NCBI GenBank assembly: GCA_937915825.1
Contig: CALGGT010000068.1
Location: 1-35,963 of the forward strand
Direction of reading: 5' to 3'
From: an uncultured Eubacterium sp.
GTDB taxonomy: Bacteria; Bacillota; Clostridia; Lachnospirales; Lachnospiraceae
Length of the DNA: 35,963 bases
Shown here: positions 7,586 through 15,701 of the stretch, in pieces
Position numbering within the stretch: the first letter of the stretch is position 1
Layout: the number at the start of each line of letters is the position of its first letter
Position numbers and translations under genes: made by a program
The notes under the pieces: generated by a model
What the model saw: only the letters and a program-made list of their open reading frames with translations
The model's database searches: none
Told to the model about the DNA's origin: nothing

Positions 7586-7729
7586 AGGTAACCTCCTTCA
7601 AACGAAATGGGGATATAAAAGCCGCTCCGGCTCGCTATCCGATATCAAATTGTCATTTCCGCTTGAAGGCTGTCTGTCAAATGCCTGTAAAATCAATGTT
7701 TCTCAAAAATCCCTATGACGCACCGGCAA

Positions 7730-7773
7730 AGTCCCGGGGGATGTTTTCCCCGGGGAGTCCCGGGGGATGTTTT
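7730..7773. repeat. Direct repeat of AGTCCCGGGGGATGTTTT
   Basis: The 18-base sequence occurs exactly at 7730-7747 and 7756-7773 (26-base period), and CCCCGGGG between the copies forms local palindromes with both. It lies in the gap between symE and the Ig-like gene, where composition changes. No coding potential is evident. Confidence 0.8.
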
Positions 7774-7798
7774 TTCAGAAAATCATGCTAATGTGAAA

Positions 7799-7850
7799 GT
7801 GTCAGATCCCTCCCATCACGCCAAAGAAAATTCTTCGGTGGATCTGACAC
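7799..7850. repeat. 11-bp perfect inverted repeat (GTGTCAGATCC)
   Basis: GTGTCAGATCC at 7799-7809 and GGATCTGACAC at 7840-7850 are perfectly complementary, with a 30-base loop that holds a smaller AAGAA/TTCTT stem. It begins 14 bases past the stop of the Ig-like gene on the minus strand. It could form a terminator hairpin, but no strong U-tract follows on either strand. It may instead mark the end of a mobile or repeated unit. Confidence 0.65.
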
Positions 7851-7863
7851 GTGAATCACCATC

Positions 7864-8721
7864 TCAATCGTCATCGTCCTCATCATCATCGTCATCGTCA
7901 ATATCATCAACGTCATATACATATACCGTTAATTTCGCAGTTTTCTTTCCAAGGGTTACGCTGATCACGGATTTCCCTTTGCTTACTGCTGTAAGATTTC
8001 CATCCTTATCAACGGTAACTACTTTTTTATTGGAACTGGACCAGGTTAATCCAGAAGATAATTTAATCGCCTTCGATTTACTGATCTTTTTCCCATTTAA
8101 TTTGGCTGTAAAAGAAACGGAAAGTTCGTAGATTTCATCGTCATCATCATCGTCGTCGTAATCTTCGTCTTCGTCGTCGTAATCTTCGTCTTCTTCATAT
8201 TCATCATCATCGTCATCTTCTTCATCTACATACAGAATAAGATTGCCACTCTTATCCAAGTCATCTTCATCATCGACTTCAATGGAAAGGTTACTAATGT
8301 TCACTTCGTATACGGTGATCTTATAACTGATCGCCTTTTTCCCGGACTTGCAAACAACAACGGCCGATCCTGCATCTTTCGCCTTAAACACTCCGCCTTT
8401 TACAGCCACAACACTACTGTTCGAAGAGGTATAACTGTATTTATTTCCTAAATTGGAATCAAAACTTTCACCCTGGATCATCGTGAGTTTTTTAACGGTA
8501 CCTTCCACCTTTACGTTTTTATTATTTTTCTTTGATGCGCCGGAGGCTTTTGCCTTCGATTTACTCTTCTTATTCTTCTTTTTGGATGCCTTACCTTTTT
8601 TGGCTGTAGAACTGCTTTTCGCGGATTTCTTCGCCATCACATAGTTATTACACGGAATACAATAATTTAACATCAAACTAAATGAAAGTATCAGGATTAA
8701 AAACACATTCGACTTCTTCAT
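7864..8721 (-). CDS. Secreted Ig-like (Big_2-type) protein with Lys-rich and Asp/Glu-rich tracts
   Basis: The start at 8721 is chosen because AGGAGG precedes it and a signal peptide follows at once (MKKSNVFLILILSFSLML). An upstream in-frame ATG at 8769 has no such support. The 285-residue protein then has a Lys/Ser/Ala-rich tract (about 30-70), a bacterial Ig-like segment (about 75-140, with YTSSNSSVVAVKGGVFKA), a highly acidic Asp/Glu tract (about 150-195), a second Big_2-like segment (about 200-265, with LTWSSSNKKVVTVDKDGNLT) and a poly-Asp tail. Big_2 domains occur in surface adhesins and cell-wall proteins of Clostridia. The alternating strong positive and negative charge is unusual; calcium or envelope binding is a guess. 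No sortase motif or other cell-wall anchor is visible. Confidence 0.75.
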   Translation of the reverse strand: MKKSNVFLILILSFSLMLNYCIPCNNYVMAKKSAKSSSTAKKGKASKKKNKKSKSKAKASGASKKNNKNVKVEGTVKKLTMIQGESFDSNLGNKYSYTSSNSSVVAVKGGVFKAKDAGSAVVVCKSGKKAISYKITVYEVNISNLSIEVDDEDDLDKSGNLILYVDEEDDDDDEYEEDEDYDDEDEDYDDDDDDDEIYELSVSFTAKLNGKKISKSKAIKLSSGLTWSSSNKKVVTVDKDGNLTAVSKGKSVISVTLGKKTAKLTVYVYDVDDIDDDDDDEDDDD

Positions 8722-8959
8722 ATGAATAACCTCCTCGCACCATTCGGATAAAAAAAACACACTGACCATAAAATATAATAGTACAAGTGTGTATACTTAC
8801 AAAATTGCAACTGGCTGACATTTTACAGTCCCTATAGCTTTGCGTCACAGAATTTCTTCTGCTTTGCCGAACGATATTTATTTATACGTTTATTTTACCA
8901 TACCCCATCATGGAATGCAAGCATTTTTTTGAAATATACGGTGGAATTTCGCAGCCCCG

Positions 8960-9034
8960 ATCCCCTCTGTCATGCGGCCCAAAAGAACCGTTTCCATATT
9001 GGTTCCATGTTCTGCCACAGAATCCAGAGGGGAT
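8960..9034. repeat. Inverted repeat downstream of the GH3 gene
   Basis: ATCCCCTCTG at 8960-8969 is complementary to CAGAGGGGAT at 9025-9034, with a GGTTCC/GGAACC-like inner region. The stretch 8722-9057 has no supported gene: it holds the upstream region of the Ig-like gene and this structure, which lies just past the GH3 stop on the minus strand and may act in termination or mRNA stability. No U-tract was seen. Confidence 0.5.
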
Positions 9035-9057
9035 ACCTGCTCCTAAGTCCCCCAACC

Positions 9058-10197
9058 TTACTTTATGATACCTTTCGATAATTTAAGTTCAAGTATTCGC
9101 TGCACAGACTCATTGATCCTGCTTTCTTTAATCTTGCCTTTTCTTACTGCCTTTAACACCGCTTCATACTCTCCCTTTGCACTCCCGGTACAGATAAGGT
9201 CATTTCCCGCAAGAACCGCCTGCACAGCAGCCTTCCCATTGCTTCCTGTCCATTTTTGAGGAGCTTCCATTGTTAACGAGTCTGTCACGATCACGCCTTT
9301 GAAACCGAGTTTTTCACGCAGATATTTATGGATTTTAGGAGAGAGGGACGCGGGCCATTTGGGATCAATGGAAGTAAGCACGGTATGTTTGACCATGACC
9401 ATCGGCGCTCCTGCCGCAATCCCGGCTTTGAACGGAATGATATCATGTTTTTCCAGTGTTTTTAACTTTCTTTTATCATATACCACTTCACTATGTGAGT
9501 CAGCATTGCCCGAATATCCCGGAAAATGCTTGATCGTAGATATTTCACCTTGTTTTTCAAATTCCTTAACAACAAGTCTGACAAATTTGGAGGTCTTTTT
9601 GGCATTGGTAGAAAAAGCCCGATTATAGATATAACTCTTACGATTCTTTGGTAGATCGGCAACCGGCGCCAGGTTGGTATTAACGCCCAGCGATTTCAAA
9701 AGTTTTGCCTTTTCCTTTGCCTCCTTCTTGACAAGCTTCCATCCTCCTGCGGCATAGGTCTTACTTGGGGATTTAAAAGGGGTTTTACGAAGTTTTTTAT
9801 TCCCTGAAACACGAATAACCGTTCCCCCTTCTTCATCCACAGGGATCAGAAGCTTAATATCCGATGCCTTTTGAATCTGGGATATCTGTTTTTTAACCCC
9901 CGCCTTCGTACGCCCATCAAAGGAATTCTTATAAAGCAACACGCCGCCTAAATGATATTTTTTTACCATTTTCTTTGCGTCGCCGGTTGTCCACGCCCCG
10001 CTAAAGAACATCTGTCCCACCTTTTCCTTTAACGACATTCCTTCCAGGATTTCCTTGGCGCGACTTGATACCTTCTGGGTCGACGCATCCCGATTCGTAC
10101 CAACGCTTTCATCCGATGCGGCAGCACAGATCCTTCCCGTATCCGGCACCAGCACCGCCACCAACAACATAATGATCATCATTCTTCTTAATTTCAT
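9058..10197 (-). CDS. Glycoside hydrolase family 3 (NagZ-like), secreted
   Basis: The 379-residue product starts with a signal peptide (MKLRRMMIIMLLVAVLVP...CAAA) and continues as a GH3 N-terminal barrel: VGQMFFSG, then VDEEGGTVIRV, NLAPVADLP, IKHFPGYSGNADSHSEV and GVIVTDSLTMEA. In NagZ-type beta-N-acetylglucosaminidases the Asp-x-His dyad lies in the DSH segment and the nucleophile is the Asp of the TDSL segment; both are present. The usual GHGDT text reads GYSGN here, a variant of the loop. Length fits a single-domain enzyme without the C-terminal GH3 domain. Role: removal of N-acetylglucosamine from exported muropeptides or glycans, probably outside the membrane. It is monocistronic. Confidence 0.9.
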   Translation of the reverse strand: MKLRRMMIIMLLVAVLVPDTGRICAAASDESVGTNRDASTQKVSSRAKEILEGMSLKEKVGQMFFSGAWTTGDAKKMVKKYHLGGVLLYKNSFDGRTKAGVKKQISQIQKASDIKLLIPVDEEGGTVIRVSGNKKLRKTPFKSPSKTYAAGGWKLVKKEAKEKAKLLKSLGVNTNLAPVADLPKNRKSYIYNRAFSTNAKKTSKFVRLVVKEFEKQGEISTIKHFPGYSGNADSHSEVVYDKRKLKTLEKHDIIPFKAGIAAGAPMVMVKHTVLTSIDPKWPASLSPKIHKYLREKLGFKGVIVTDSLTMEAPQKWTGSNGKAAVQAVLAGNDLICTGSAKGEYEAVLKAVRKGKIKESRINESVQRILELKLSKGIIK

Positions 10198-10306
10198 TTC
10201 AACTCAATCCCTTTCGCATAAAGATGTAAATTCCTCACTTACATCTTATGCGATCCCCGTCTTCATGTCAATCCATTATTACTGATATTACTTACATTCC
10301 TCCCAT

Positions 10307-10487
10307 TATGGTATGAATACTTTTTTGTTTATCTTTCTGCCATTCTATTTATGGTAACGAATACTTTTACTGTTGATCTTTCTGCCATTGATCTTATTAT
10401 ATTTATGGTAACGAATGCTTTTATTGTTGATATTTTGCTATTGATCTTATTATGATTATGGTAACGAATACTCTTATTGTTAATGAT
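10307..10487. repeat. Degenerate tandem array, about 54-bp unit
   Basis: Four units begin TATGGTA(AC)GAATRC at 10307, 10350, 10404 and 10457 (periods 43, 54 and 53), and each contains a GTTGATNTT...TGCCATTGATCTTATTAT-like body. The array is AT-rich and has no coding potential. It ends eight bases before palindromic element copy 1. Confidence 0.8.
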
Positions 10488-10494
10488 GCTGACT

Positions 10495-10636
10495 GCTTTT
10501 CTCGCTAAGATGGATTCCATGAAGGGGCATATGCGACCGTCAGCACTTAATGAGCGCGTAGCGCGAATTTTGTACTGCTACGGTCGCATTTTTAGCGAGA
10601 GCGGGCCCCAAATGGAACCATCTTGGTGGGAAAAGC
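10495..10636 (+). repeat. Interspersed palindromic element, copy 1
   Basis: A 142-base element bounded by GCTTTT and AAAAGC. The outer stem pairs AAGATGG.TTCCAT (10507 onward) with ATGGAACCATCTT. The inner stem pairs TGCGACCGT.AGCA with TGCTACGGTCGCA, and a GCGC-GTA-GCGC hairpin sits inside. Related copies lie at 25571-25711 (opposite strand) and 26816-26956. The core from TGCGACCGTCAGCACTTAAT through TTGTACTGCTACGGT is nearly identical in all three. It has no open frame shared between copies. A T-run after the right arm could let it terminate transcription. It stands in the gap upstream of licA. Confidence 0.9.
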
Positions 10637-10664
10637 GTTTTTGCAACTCATCTTTATAGGATCA

Positions 10665-10697
10665 TTATAGTATCTTTATAGTATCTTTATAGTATCT
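10665..10697. repeat. 11-bp tandem repeat TTATAGTATCT
   Basis: Three perfect contiguous units (10665-10675, 10676-10686, 10687-10697), followed by a decayed fourth. It lies between palindromic element copy 1 and the licA promoter. The remainder of 10198-10806 holds no gene. Confidence 0.85.
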
Positions 10698-10735
10698 TCA
10701 TAGAACGATTCAATCATAAAAACCACTCATTCCCC

Positions 10736-10764
10736 TTGACAGAATTTCATTTTTCTTCTATTGT
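10736..10764 (+). promoter_or_regulatory. Promoter of the licA operon
   Basis: TTGACA at 10736-10741 and TATTGT at 10759-10764 with a 17-base spacer, about 40 bases before the licA start. Confidence 0.65.
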
Positions 10765-10806
10765 TATCTTGTAAAACCTTAATCCATATAAAAGGAGAAA
10801 CAGCAA

Positions 10807-11739
10807 ATGGCAGATATTCAAACCACCGGAGGTCTTTTCACCGAAGAAATCCGGAGCACGATCTTAACCCATATATGTGAAGTATTTCATTGCCAGCCGG
10901 AGGATGTAGAGAATCTTACACCGGTTCAGGCCGGTATGACCAATATTGTATTATCGTTTGAATGCAATGGAGGAAAATACATCTACCGACATCCCGGATT
11001 GGGATCCGAAGCCCTGGTGGATCGTGGACGGGAAACCATTATGCAAAAGGTTGTGGAAGATGTCGGGATCGACACCACCCTGATCGCCATGGATGTCGAT
11101 GAAGGATGGCGGATCGGCCGATACATCGAACATTACGATTTTGATTATCACAACTTGAACGACATGGTGCGGGCCGTCATGCTCTTTAAACGCCTTCATG
11201 AAGCACCGGCACGCGTTCGCTGGAACTTTGACGTGATCCAGAAAGCCGAGAGCATCCAGGCGCAGATCGCTCCGGAACACTATGGAAATTTTCCGGAATT
11301 CGCGGAAATACGCCATCGTTGTTATGCCCTGTATGAGCTGGCAAAAACCGATGGCATTCGTAAATGCAACATCCACGGAGACGCCAGAGACGTAAATTTC
11401 CTGATCAACAAAGATGAGATCTATTTGATCGATTGGGAATACGGCGGCTACGGGGATCCGGGATTTGATATCGGTTCTTATATTTGCGGGGGCGATCATT
11501 CCAGAGAGGAAATTGATAACATATTATTTACCTATTTTCGGAAGAAACCTACTCCCGTTCAGAAACGACATTTCTACGCGTACATCGCCGTGACCGGGTG
11601 GTTTTACCTGCATTGGACCATGCTGAAAGAGTCCAAGGGCCAGAAGGTCGGCGTTAACAAGGATTTGTGGTACCATTACGCCAAAGATTACAGCTTGATC
11701 GCCTTAGATCTGTACGAAGGAGGTTCTTCATGCAAATAA
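10807..11739 (+). CDS. licA: Choline/ethanolamine kinase family protein (LicA-like)
   Basis: ATG 10807 follows AAAAGGAG. The 310-residue product shows the aminoglycoside-phosphotransferase/choline-kinase fold: an N-lobe with GMTNIVLSFECNGGKYIYRH, the catalytic loop NIHGDARDVNFLI (H-G-D....N, Brenner motif) and the metal-binding segment IYLIDWEYGGYGDPGFDIG. LicA phosphorylates choline with ATP for decoration of surface polymers. A nucleotidyltransferase follows with a 10-base overlap and then a second one, so the operon should make a CDP-activated headgroup. Neither a licD transferase nor a licB-type transporter is in the window. Choline versus another amino alcohol cannot be decided from sequence. 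Confidence 0.85.
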   Translation: MADIQTTGGLFTEEIRSTILTHICEVFHCQPEDVENLTPVQAGMTNIVLSFECNGGKYIYRHPGLGSEALVDRGRETIMQKVVEDVGIDTTLIAMDVDEGWRIGRYIEHYDFDYHNLNDMVRAVMLFKRLHEAPARVRWNFDVIQKAESIQAQIAPEHYGNFPEFAEIRHRCYALYELAKTDGIRKCNIHGDARDVNFLINKDEIYLIDWEYGGYGDPGFDIGSYICGGDHSREEIDNILFTYFRKKPTPVQKRHFYAYIAVTGWFYLHWTMLKESKGQKVGVNKDLWYHYAKDYSLIALDLYEGGSSCK

Positions 11740-12494
11740 CTTATCTTATCCTGGCTGCCGGAAGGGGAAACAGCTTGCAGCCTTTAACTTTAAAATATCC
11801 CAAAACATCCTACAAATTAGACAGTTCCACCACGGTTTTGCAGCGCATGGTCCGAAGCATAAGACTCTTCGATAAGAAGGCGGAGATCGTAGTAGTCACA
11901 GGCTACTTGTGGGATAACATCGCAAAAGAACTGGAAGACGATAATGTAAAGATCGTAAAGAACCCCTTCTATGAGGTGACCAATTCCATCTCCTCTCTCT
12001 GGTTTGCCAGGGATTATTTGGAACGGGAAAATGTTGCCATCGTTCACGGTGACGTGGTTTTTGACGATACCCTGATTCAAAACTTCCTAACAAAGCCCAC
12101 CGACCATCCCTATGTTCTCGTAGATAAAGATTACGTAAATCCCGGCAGCTACAACGCCGTGATCCGGGAAGGAAAGGTTCTGGTCATGAGCAAAAAACTG
12201 GAAGATTTTCATGCAAAATATTGCTGCCTGACAAAATTGGATGCGGTTTCCGCACGTCTTCTTAAGGCAGAGGTGGATGACATGATCTACTCCAATATGT
12301 ACGATCAATATTTTGAAGACTCCCTGGTCCAAATGATCATGTTTCACGATTTTGAACTTTCCTGTGAGGATGTGGGCGGCGCTTCCTGGAGCGAGGTAAA
12401 TGGAGTCGATGACTTGTTAGCGGCACAACGCATTCATTTAAACTCTCTCCTTTCCGAAGAAGACAAAGCTCCAAGAAAGGAGTTAAATCCATGA
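11730..12494 (+). CDS. licC: LicC-like nucleotidyltransferase (probable CTP:phosphocholine cytidylyltransferase)
   Basis: ATG 11730 has GAAGGAGG upstream and overlaps the licA stop by 10 bases; a longer in-frame start at 11667 has no ribosome site. The 254-residue protein opens with ILAAGRGNSLQPLTLKYPKT, the nucleotide-binding signature of the sugar-phosphate nucleotidyltransferase fold, followed by the metal-site text AIVHGDVVFDD. Small single-domain enzymes of this type beside a choline kinase are LicC, which makes CDP-choline from CTP and phosphocholine. Ser-Leu-Gln stands where many relatives have Arg-x-x in the G-x-G-x-R loop, so the substrate could differ. The stop overlaps the next start by 4 bases. 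Confidence 0.75.
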   Translation: MQITYLILAAGRGNSLQPLTLKYPKTSYKLDSSTTVLQRMVRSIRLFDKKAEIVVVTGYLWDNIAKELEDDNVKIVKNPFYEVTNSISSLWFARDYLERENVAIVHGDVVFDDTLIQNFLTKPTDHPYVLVDKDYVNPGSYNAVIREGKVLVMSKKLEDFHAKYCCLTKLDAVSARLLKAEVDDMIYSNMYDQYFEDSLVQMIMFHDFELSCEDVGGASWSEVNGVDDLLAAQRIHLNSLLSEEDKAPRKELNP

Positions 12495-13207
12495 ATGTAG
12501 CGATTCTTTTGGCCGGGGGCGTAGGCAATCGCCTGGGCGCCAACATCCCGAAACAATTTATCAAAGTCATGGGACGTCCGGTTTTGGCCCATACCATTGA
12601 TAAATTTGAAAAACATGAAGAAATCCATAAGATCCTGATCGTCTGCGTGGAATCCTATCTGGATCAAATGAAGGATTTCATCCGGGAATATGACTTCCAT
12701 AAAGTTGCCTGGGTGACTGCCGGTGGAGCGGATTTTCAAAGATCCGTTCAAAATGGCGTAAATTTCCTGAAGGGAAAAGTTGCCCCGGATGACGTAGTTT
12801 TGGTACATTTTGGCGTATCTCCCTTCGTGGAAGCGGATATTATCTCCGACGCCATTCGAGTTTGTAAAGAGAAGGGAAACGCCATTTCTACTACGGATTT
12901 TTACGTACTAAGCGGCCTCAAGGAAGACGATGCCAGCTCGAAAACCTGGATCGACCGGGAAACCATTGCCTGCATGAACTCACCCCATGCGTTTCAATAT
13001 CAATTCATCTACGATCTGTACCAGGAAGGGGAGAAAACCGGTGCCATCCGGGAGGTAGAGCCTCATACCACAACTTTGATGTACAAGCTGGGAAAGACCA
13101 TTTATTTTTCCAAAGGTTCCCAAACCAACATTAAGATCACAAGAAAAGAAGATCTGGACCTTTTTGAGGGATATCTCCTCTTACAGGAAAAAAGAAAAAA
13201 TCAATAA
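12491..13207 (+). CDS. IspD/TarI-family cytidylyltransferase-like protein
   Basis: ATG 12491 overlaps the licC stop (ATGA) and has AAAGGAG upstream. The 238-residue protein begins AILLAGGVGNRLGANIPKQF, the CTP-binding signature of IspD (methylerythritol-phosphate) and TarI (ribitol-phosphate) cytidylyltransferases. Length is typical. The conserved H-D-x-x-R-P segment of those enzymes reads VHFGVSPFV here, so both the Asp and the Arg are replaced. That argues against a standard IspD role and suggests another substrate or a degenerate partner subunit. Being third in an operon with a choline kinase and LicC, it may supply a second CDP-linked precursor (for example CDP-ribitol) for the same surface polymer; this is inference. 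Confidence 0.75.
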   Translation: MNVAILLAGGVGNRLGANIPKQFIKVMGRPVLAHTIDKFEKHEEIHKILIVCVESYLDQMKDFIREYDFHKVAWVTAGGADFQRSVQNGVNFLKGKVAPDDVVLVHFGVSPFVEADIISDAIRVCKEKGNAISTTDFYVLSGLKEDDASSKTWIDRETIACMNSPHAFQYQFIYDLYQEGEKTGAIREVEPHTTTLMYKLGKTIYFSKGSQTNIKITRKEDLDLFEGYLLLQEKRKNQ

Positions 13208-13222
13208 ACCTTCTTTTTTATC

Positions 13223-13251
13223 TTGACAGATGGGAAAACTTTCAGTATAAT
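13223..13251 (+). promoter_or_regulatory. trp operon promoter
   Basis: Consensus TTGACA (13223-13228) and TATAAT (13246-13251) with a 17-base spacer. Transcription should start near 13258, directly before the T-box leader. Confidence 0.9.
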
Positions 13252-13257
13252 AAAACT

Positions 13258-13590
13258 CGATTACATAAGACAAACCGTTGAGACGGAGATAAAAACAGGA
13301 TATGAGCACACAGAGAGCCGGATGAGCTGAGAACCGGTTGCCAACAGCTTGTTAAATGGACCGTTGAGGGCGCAGTCAAAGGAAAGGGTCCCTCCTTTCT
13401 GAGTATTCTGCGACGTGAAGGCATACGTTAGTTGCCATGGATATAATTTCTTCGGAATATTTTCAAAGATCTTAAGAAACGTATCCTGCAGAGAGTGTGG
13501 ATCTCCACAAACCAAGGTGGCACCGCGATTGATTACCAACCGTCCTTGAGTAACACAGTACACGTGTTAGGAAAGGGCTTTTTTTATTGC
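13258..13590 (+). ncRNA. T-box leader (tryptophan) with terminator
   Basis: The canonical T-box AAGGTGGCACCGCG is at 13514-13527. It is followed by an intrinsic terminator (CCTT..TAACAC / GTGTTA..AAGG with a T-run near 13579-13585). Its antiterminator would form when the T-box pairs with the uncharged tRNA acceptor end. A long stem I region precedes it with an AG-bulge-like and GNUG-like layout. A TGG at 13357-13359, in the 3' side of stem I, is the likely specifier codon for tRNA-Trp, which fits the trpE gene 40 bases downstream. Uncharged tRNA-Trp should therefore turn the operon on. Outer bounds are approximate. Confidence 0.92.
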
Positions 13591-13630
13591 CTTTTTTTAC
13601 ACACATCTTAGTTGGAATGGAGGCGATTCT

Positions 13631-15112
13631 ATGTCCCTTACCTTTGAAGATTTTTTGCAATACCGTAACGACTACCAACTGGTTCCGGTTAGTTGTGAGA
13701 TTCTGTCTGACTGCCGGACTCCCATTCAGGTATTGCGAATCCTGAAAGGCGTCAGCCATCATTGTTATGTATTAGAAAGTGTGGAACGTCAGGAAAGTCT
13801 GGGACGCTATACCTTCTTAGGGTATGACCCCAAGCTGGAGATTTCCTGCATCAATCATGAACTGACCATTCGAAATGGCAAAACGGTTCAAAAAACCGTG
13901 GCGCATCCCAAAGAAGAGATCAAGAAAATACTAGCTGCCCACAGAAGCCCGAAAATCCCCACTCTTCCTCCCTTTACCGGTGGACTGGTCGGATATTTTT
14001 CCTACGATTATACCAAATACTCCGAACCTACCCTGAATCTGGATGCCAGGGATGTGGAGGGATTTAAGGATATTGACGTAATGCTGTTTGACAAGGTCAT
14101 CGTATTTGACCACTATCGTCAAAAGATCCTATTGATCGCAAATGCGTCCACCGTAGCAGAAACCGAGGAAGGATTGCGTAAAAACTACGAAAATGCCCTG
14201 GCGGAACTGGATGAGATGAAAAAACTGATCACGAACGGGAAGGAGAAGATCGAGCCTTCCGGGAAAGTCACTTCCCCCTTCCGCCCGTTATTTGAAAAAG
14301 AAGCATTTTGTGAAATGGTCCGCAAGGCCAAGGAATACATCTACGAGGGGGATATTTTCCAAGTGGTTCTGTCCAACCGCCTGGAAGCGGATTACGAGGG
14401 AAGCTTGTTAAATACCTACCGCCTGCTTCGCACCATTAATCCGTCCCCTTATATGTTTTATTTTTGCAGCGACGATATGGAGGTGGCCGGCGCTTCTCCG
14501 GAAACCCTGATCAAAGTGAAAGATAACGTTTTGCATACCTTTCCCTTAGCCGGCACCAGACCCCGGGGGAAAGACGCTGCCACGGATCAGGCGTTGGAAG
14601 AAGAACTGCTGCAGGACGAGAAAGAACTGGCGGAGCATAATATGTTGGTGGATTTGGGGCGCAATGACATTGGAAAGGTCAGCAAATTCGGAAGTGTGTT
14701 TGTGGAAAAATACCAATCCATTGAACGCTTCTCCCATGTAATGCACATCGGTTCCACGGTTCAAGGTACGTTGGATGATTCCCACGACGCTATGGATGCC
14801 ATGGACGCCATTCTTCCCGCCGGTACCCTGTCCGGAGCCCCCAAACTTCGGGCCATGGAGATCATTAATGAATTGGAAAATAACAAGCGTGGGATTTACG
14901 GAGGCGCCATTGGCTACCTGGATTTTACCGGAAACCTGGATACCTGCATTGCCATCCGTCTGGCTTTTAAGAAAAATGGAAAAGTCTTTGTAAGAAGCGG
15001 GGCCGGGATTGTAGCCGACAGTGTTCCGGAAACGGAATACACCGAATGCATTAACAAAGCAAAGGCAGTGATGGAAGCCGTGGAACACAGCGAAACGGAG
15101 GTGAGCTCATGA
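13631..15112 (+). CDS. trpE: Anthranilate synthase component I
   Basis: ATG 13631 has GGAGG upstream. The 493-residue product (normal length) has the N-terminal regulatory half with YVLESVERQESLGRYTFLG, the variant of the LLES tryptophan-binding motif, and a C-terminal chorismate-binding half: IFQVVLSNR, PSPYMFYF, ASPETLIKV, FPLAGTRPRG, HNMLVDLGRNDIG, GTLSGAPKLRAMEII and RSGAGIVADSVPE. It converts chorismate and ammonia (from TrpG) to anthranilate. Feedback inhibition by tryptophan is expected from the ES motif. First gene of the T-box operon; the stop overlaps trpG by 4 bases. Confidence 0.97.
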   Translation: MSLTFEDFLQYRNDYQLVPVSCEILSDCRTPIQVLRILKGVSHHCYVLESVERQESLGRYTFLGYDPKLEISCINHELTIRNGKTVQKTVAHPKEEIKKILAAHRSPKIPTLPPFTGGLVGYFSYDYTKYSEPTLNLDARDVEGFKDIDVMLFDKVIVFDHYRQKILLIANASTVAETEEGLRKNYENALAELDEMKKLITNGKEKIEPSGKVTSPFRPLFEKEAFCEMVRKAKEYIYEGDIFQVVLSNRLEADYEGSLLNTYRLLRTINPSPYMFYFCSDDMEVAGASPETLIKVKDNVLHTFPLAGTRPRGKDAATDQALEEELLQDEKELAEHNMLVDLGRNDIGKVSKFGSVFVEKYQSIERFSHVMHIGSTVQGTLDDSHDAMDAMDAILPAGTLSGAPKLRAMEIINELENNKRGIYGGAIGYLDFTGNLDTCIAIRLAFKKNGKVFVRSGAGIVADSVPETEYTECINKAKAVMEAVEHSETEVSS

Positions 15113-15678
15113 CACTTCTGATTGATAATTATGACAGTTTTTCCTATAATCTGTATCAGCTTATTGGATCCATTTCCCCGGAGATTCAGGTAATACGAAA
15201 TGACGCCTGGGACCTATCCCGGATCGAAGCGTTTAACCCGGATCGTATCATTCTTTCACCGGGACCCGGTTATCCGAAGGATGCCGGCATTTGCGAAGAG
15301 GTGGTTCAGAACTTAGGAACGAAATTCCCCCTATTAGGGGTTTGTTTGGGACATCAGGCCATTTGTGAAGCCTTTGGCGGAACCATTGTTCATGCGAAGA
15401 AGCTGATGCATGGAAAACAATCCAAAGCCCTACTGGATGGATCTTGTCCTCTATTTCAAGGTCTGCCGGAAGAAATTCTTGTGGCACGATACCACTCCCT
15501 GGCGGCGGACGCTGCTACGCTTCCTTCCTGTTTAAAGGTGGTTGCGGAAACCTCCGACCATGAGGTTATGGCCGTGCAACATGAACACCTCCCGATCTAC
15601 GGGCTTCAATTTCATCCGGAATCCATTCTGACACCGGAAGGAACAACACTCTTACAGAATTTTTTAAACATCCATTGA
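15109..15678 (+). CDS. trpG: Anthranilate synthase component II (glutamine amidotransferase)
   Basis: ATG 15109 overlaps the trpE stop (ATGA), with GGAGGTGAG upstream. The 189-residue class I amidotransferase has LLIDNYDSFSYNL, the oxyanion text SPGPGYP, the nucleophile elbow GVCLGHQAI (catalytic Cys near residue 79) and the His-Glu pair in LQFHPESI. It hydrolyses glutamine and channels ammonia to TrpE. Because no separate pabA is visible, it might also serve p-aminobenzoate synthesis, as in Bacillus; that is not shown here. Confidence 0.96.
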   Translation: MTLLIDNYDSFSYNLYQLIGSISPEIQVIRNDAWDLSRIEAFNPDRIILSPGPGYPKDAGICEEVVQNLGTKFPLLGVCLGHQAICEAFGGTIVHAKKLMHGKQSKALLDGSCPLFQGLPEEILVARYHSLAADAATLPSCLKVVAETSDHEVMAVQHEHLPIYGLQFHPESILTPEGTTLLQNFLNIH

Positions 15679-15701
15679 ACAAAGAAAGTGAGGATACCAT
15701 T

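Noticed and set aside
7586..7720. Exact SymR-like antisense promoter near the symE start
   Set aside because: No plus-strand -35/-10 pair with good spacing was found, so no antisense RNA feature was annotated.
7715..8131. 138-residue plus-strand open frame with a poly-Ser tract
   Set aside because: It is the antisense shadow of the Asp-rich codons of the Ig-like gene and has no ribosome site of its own.
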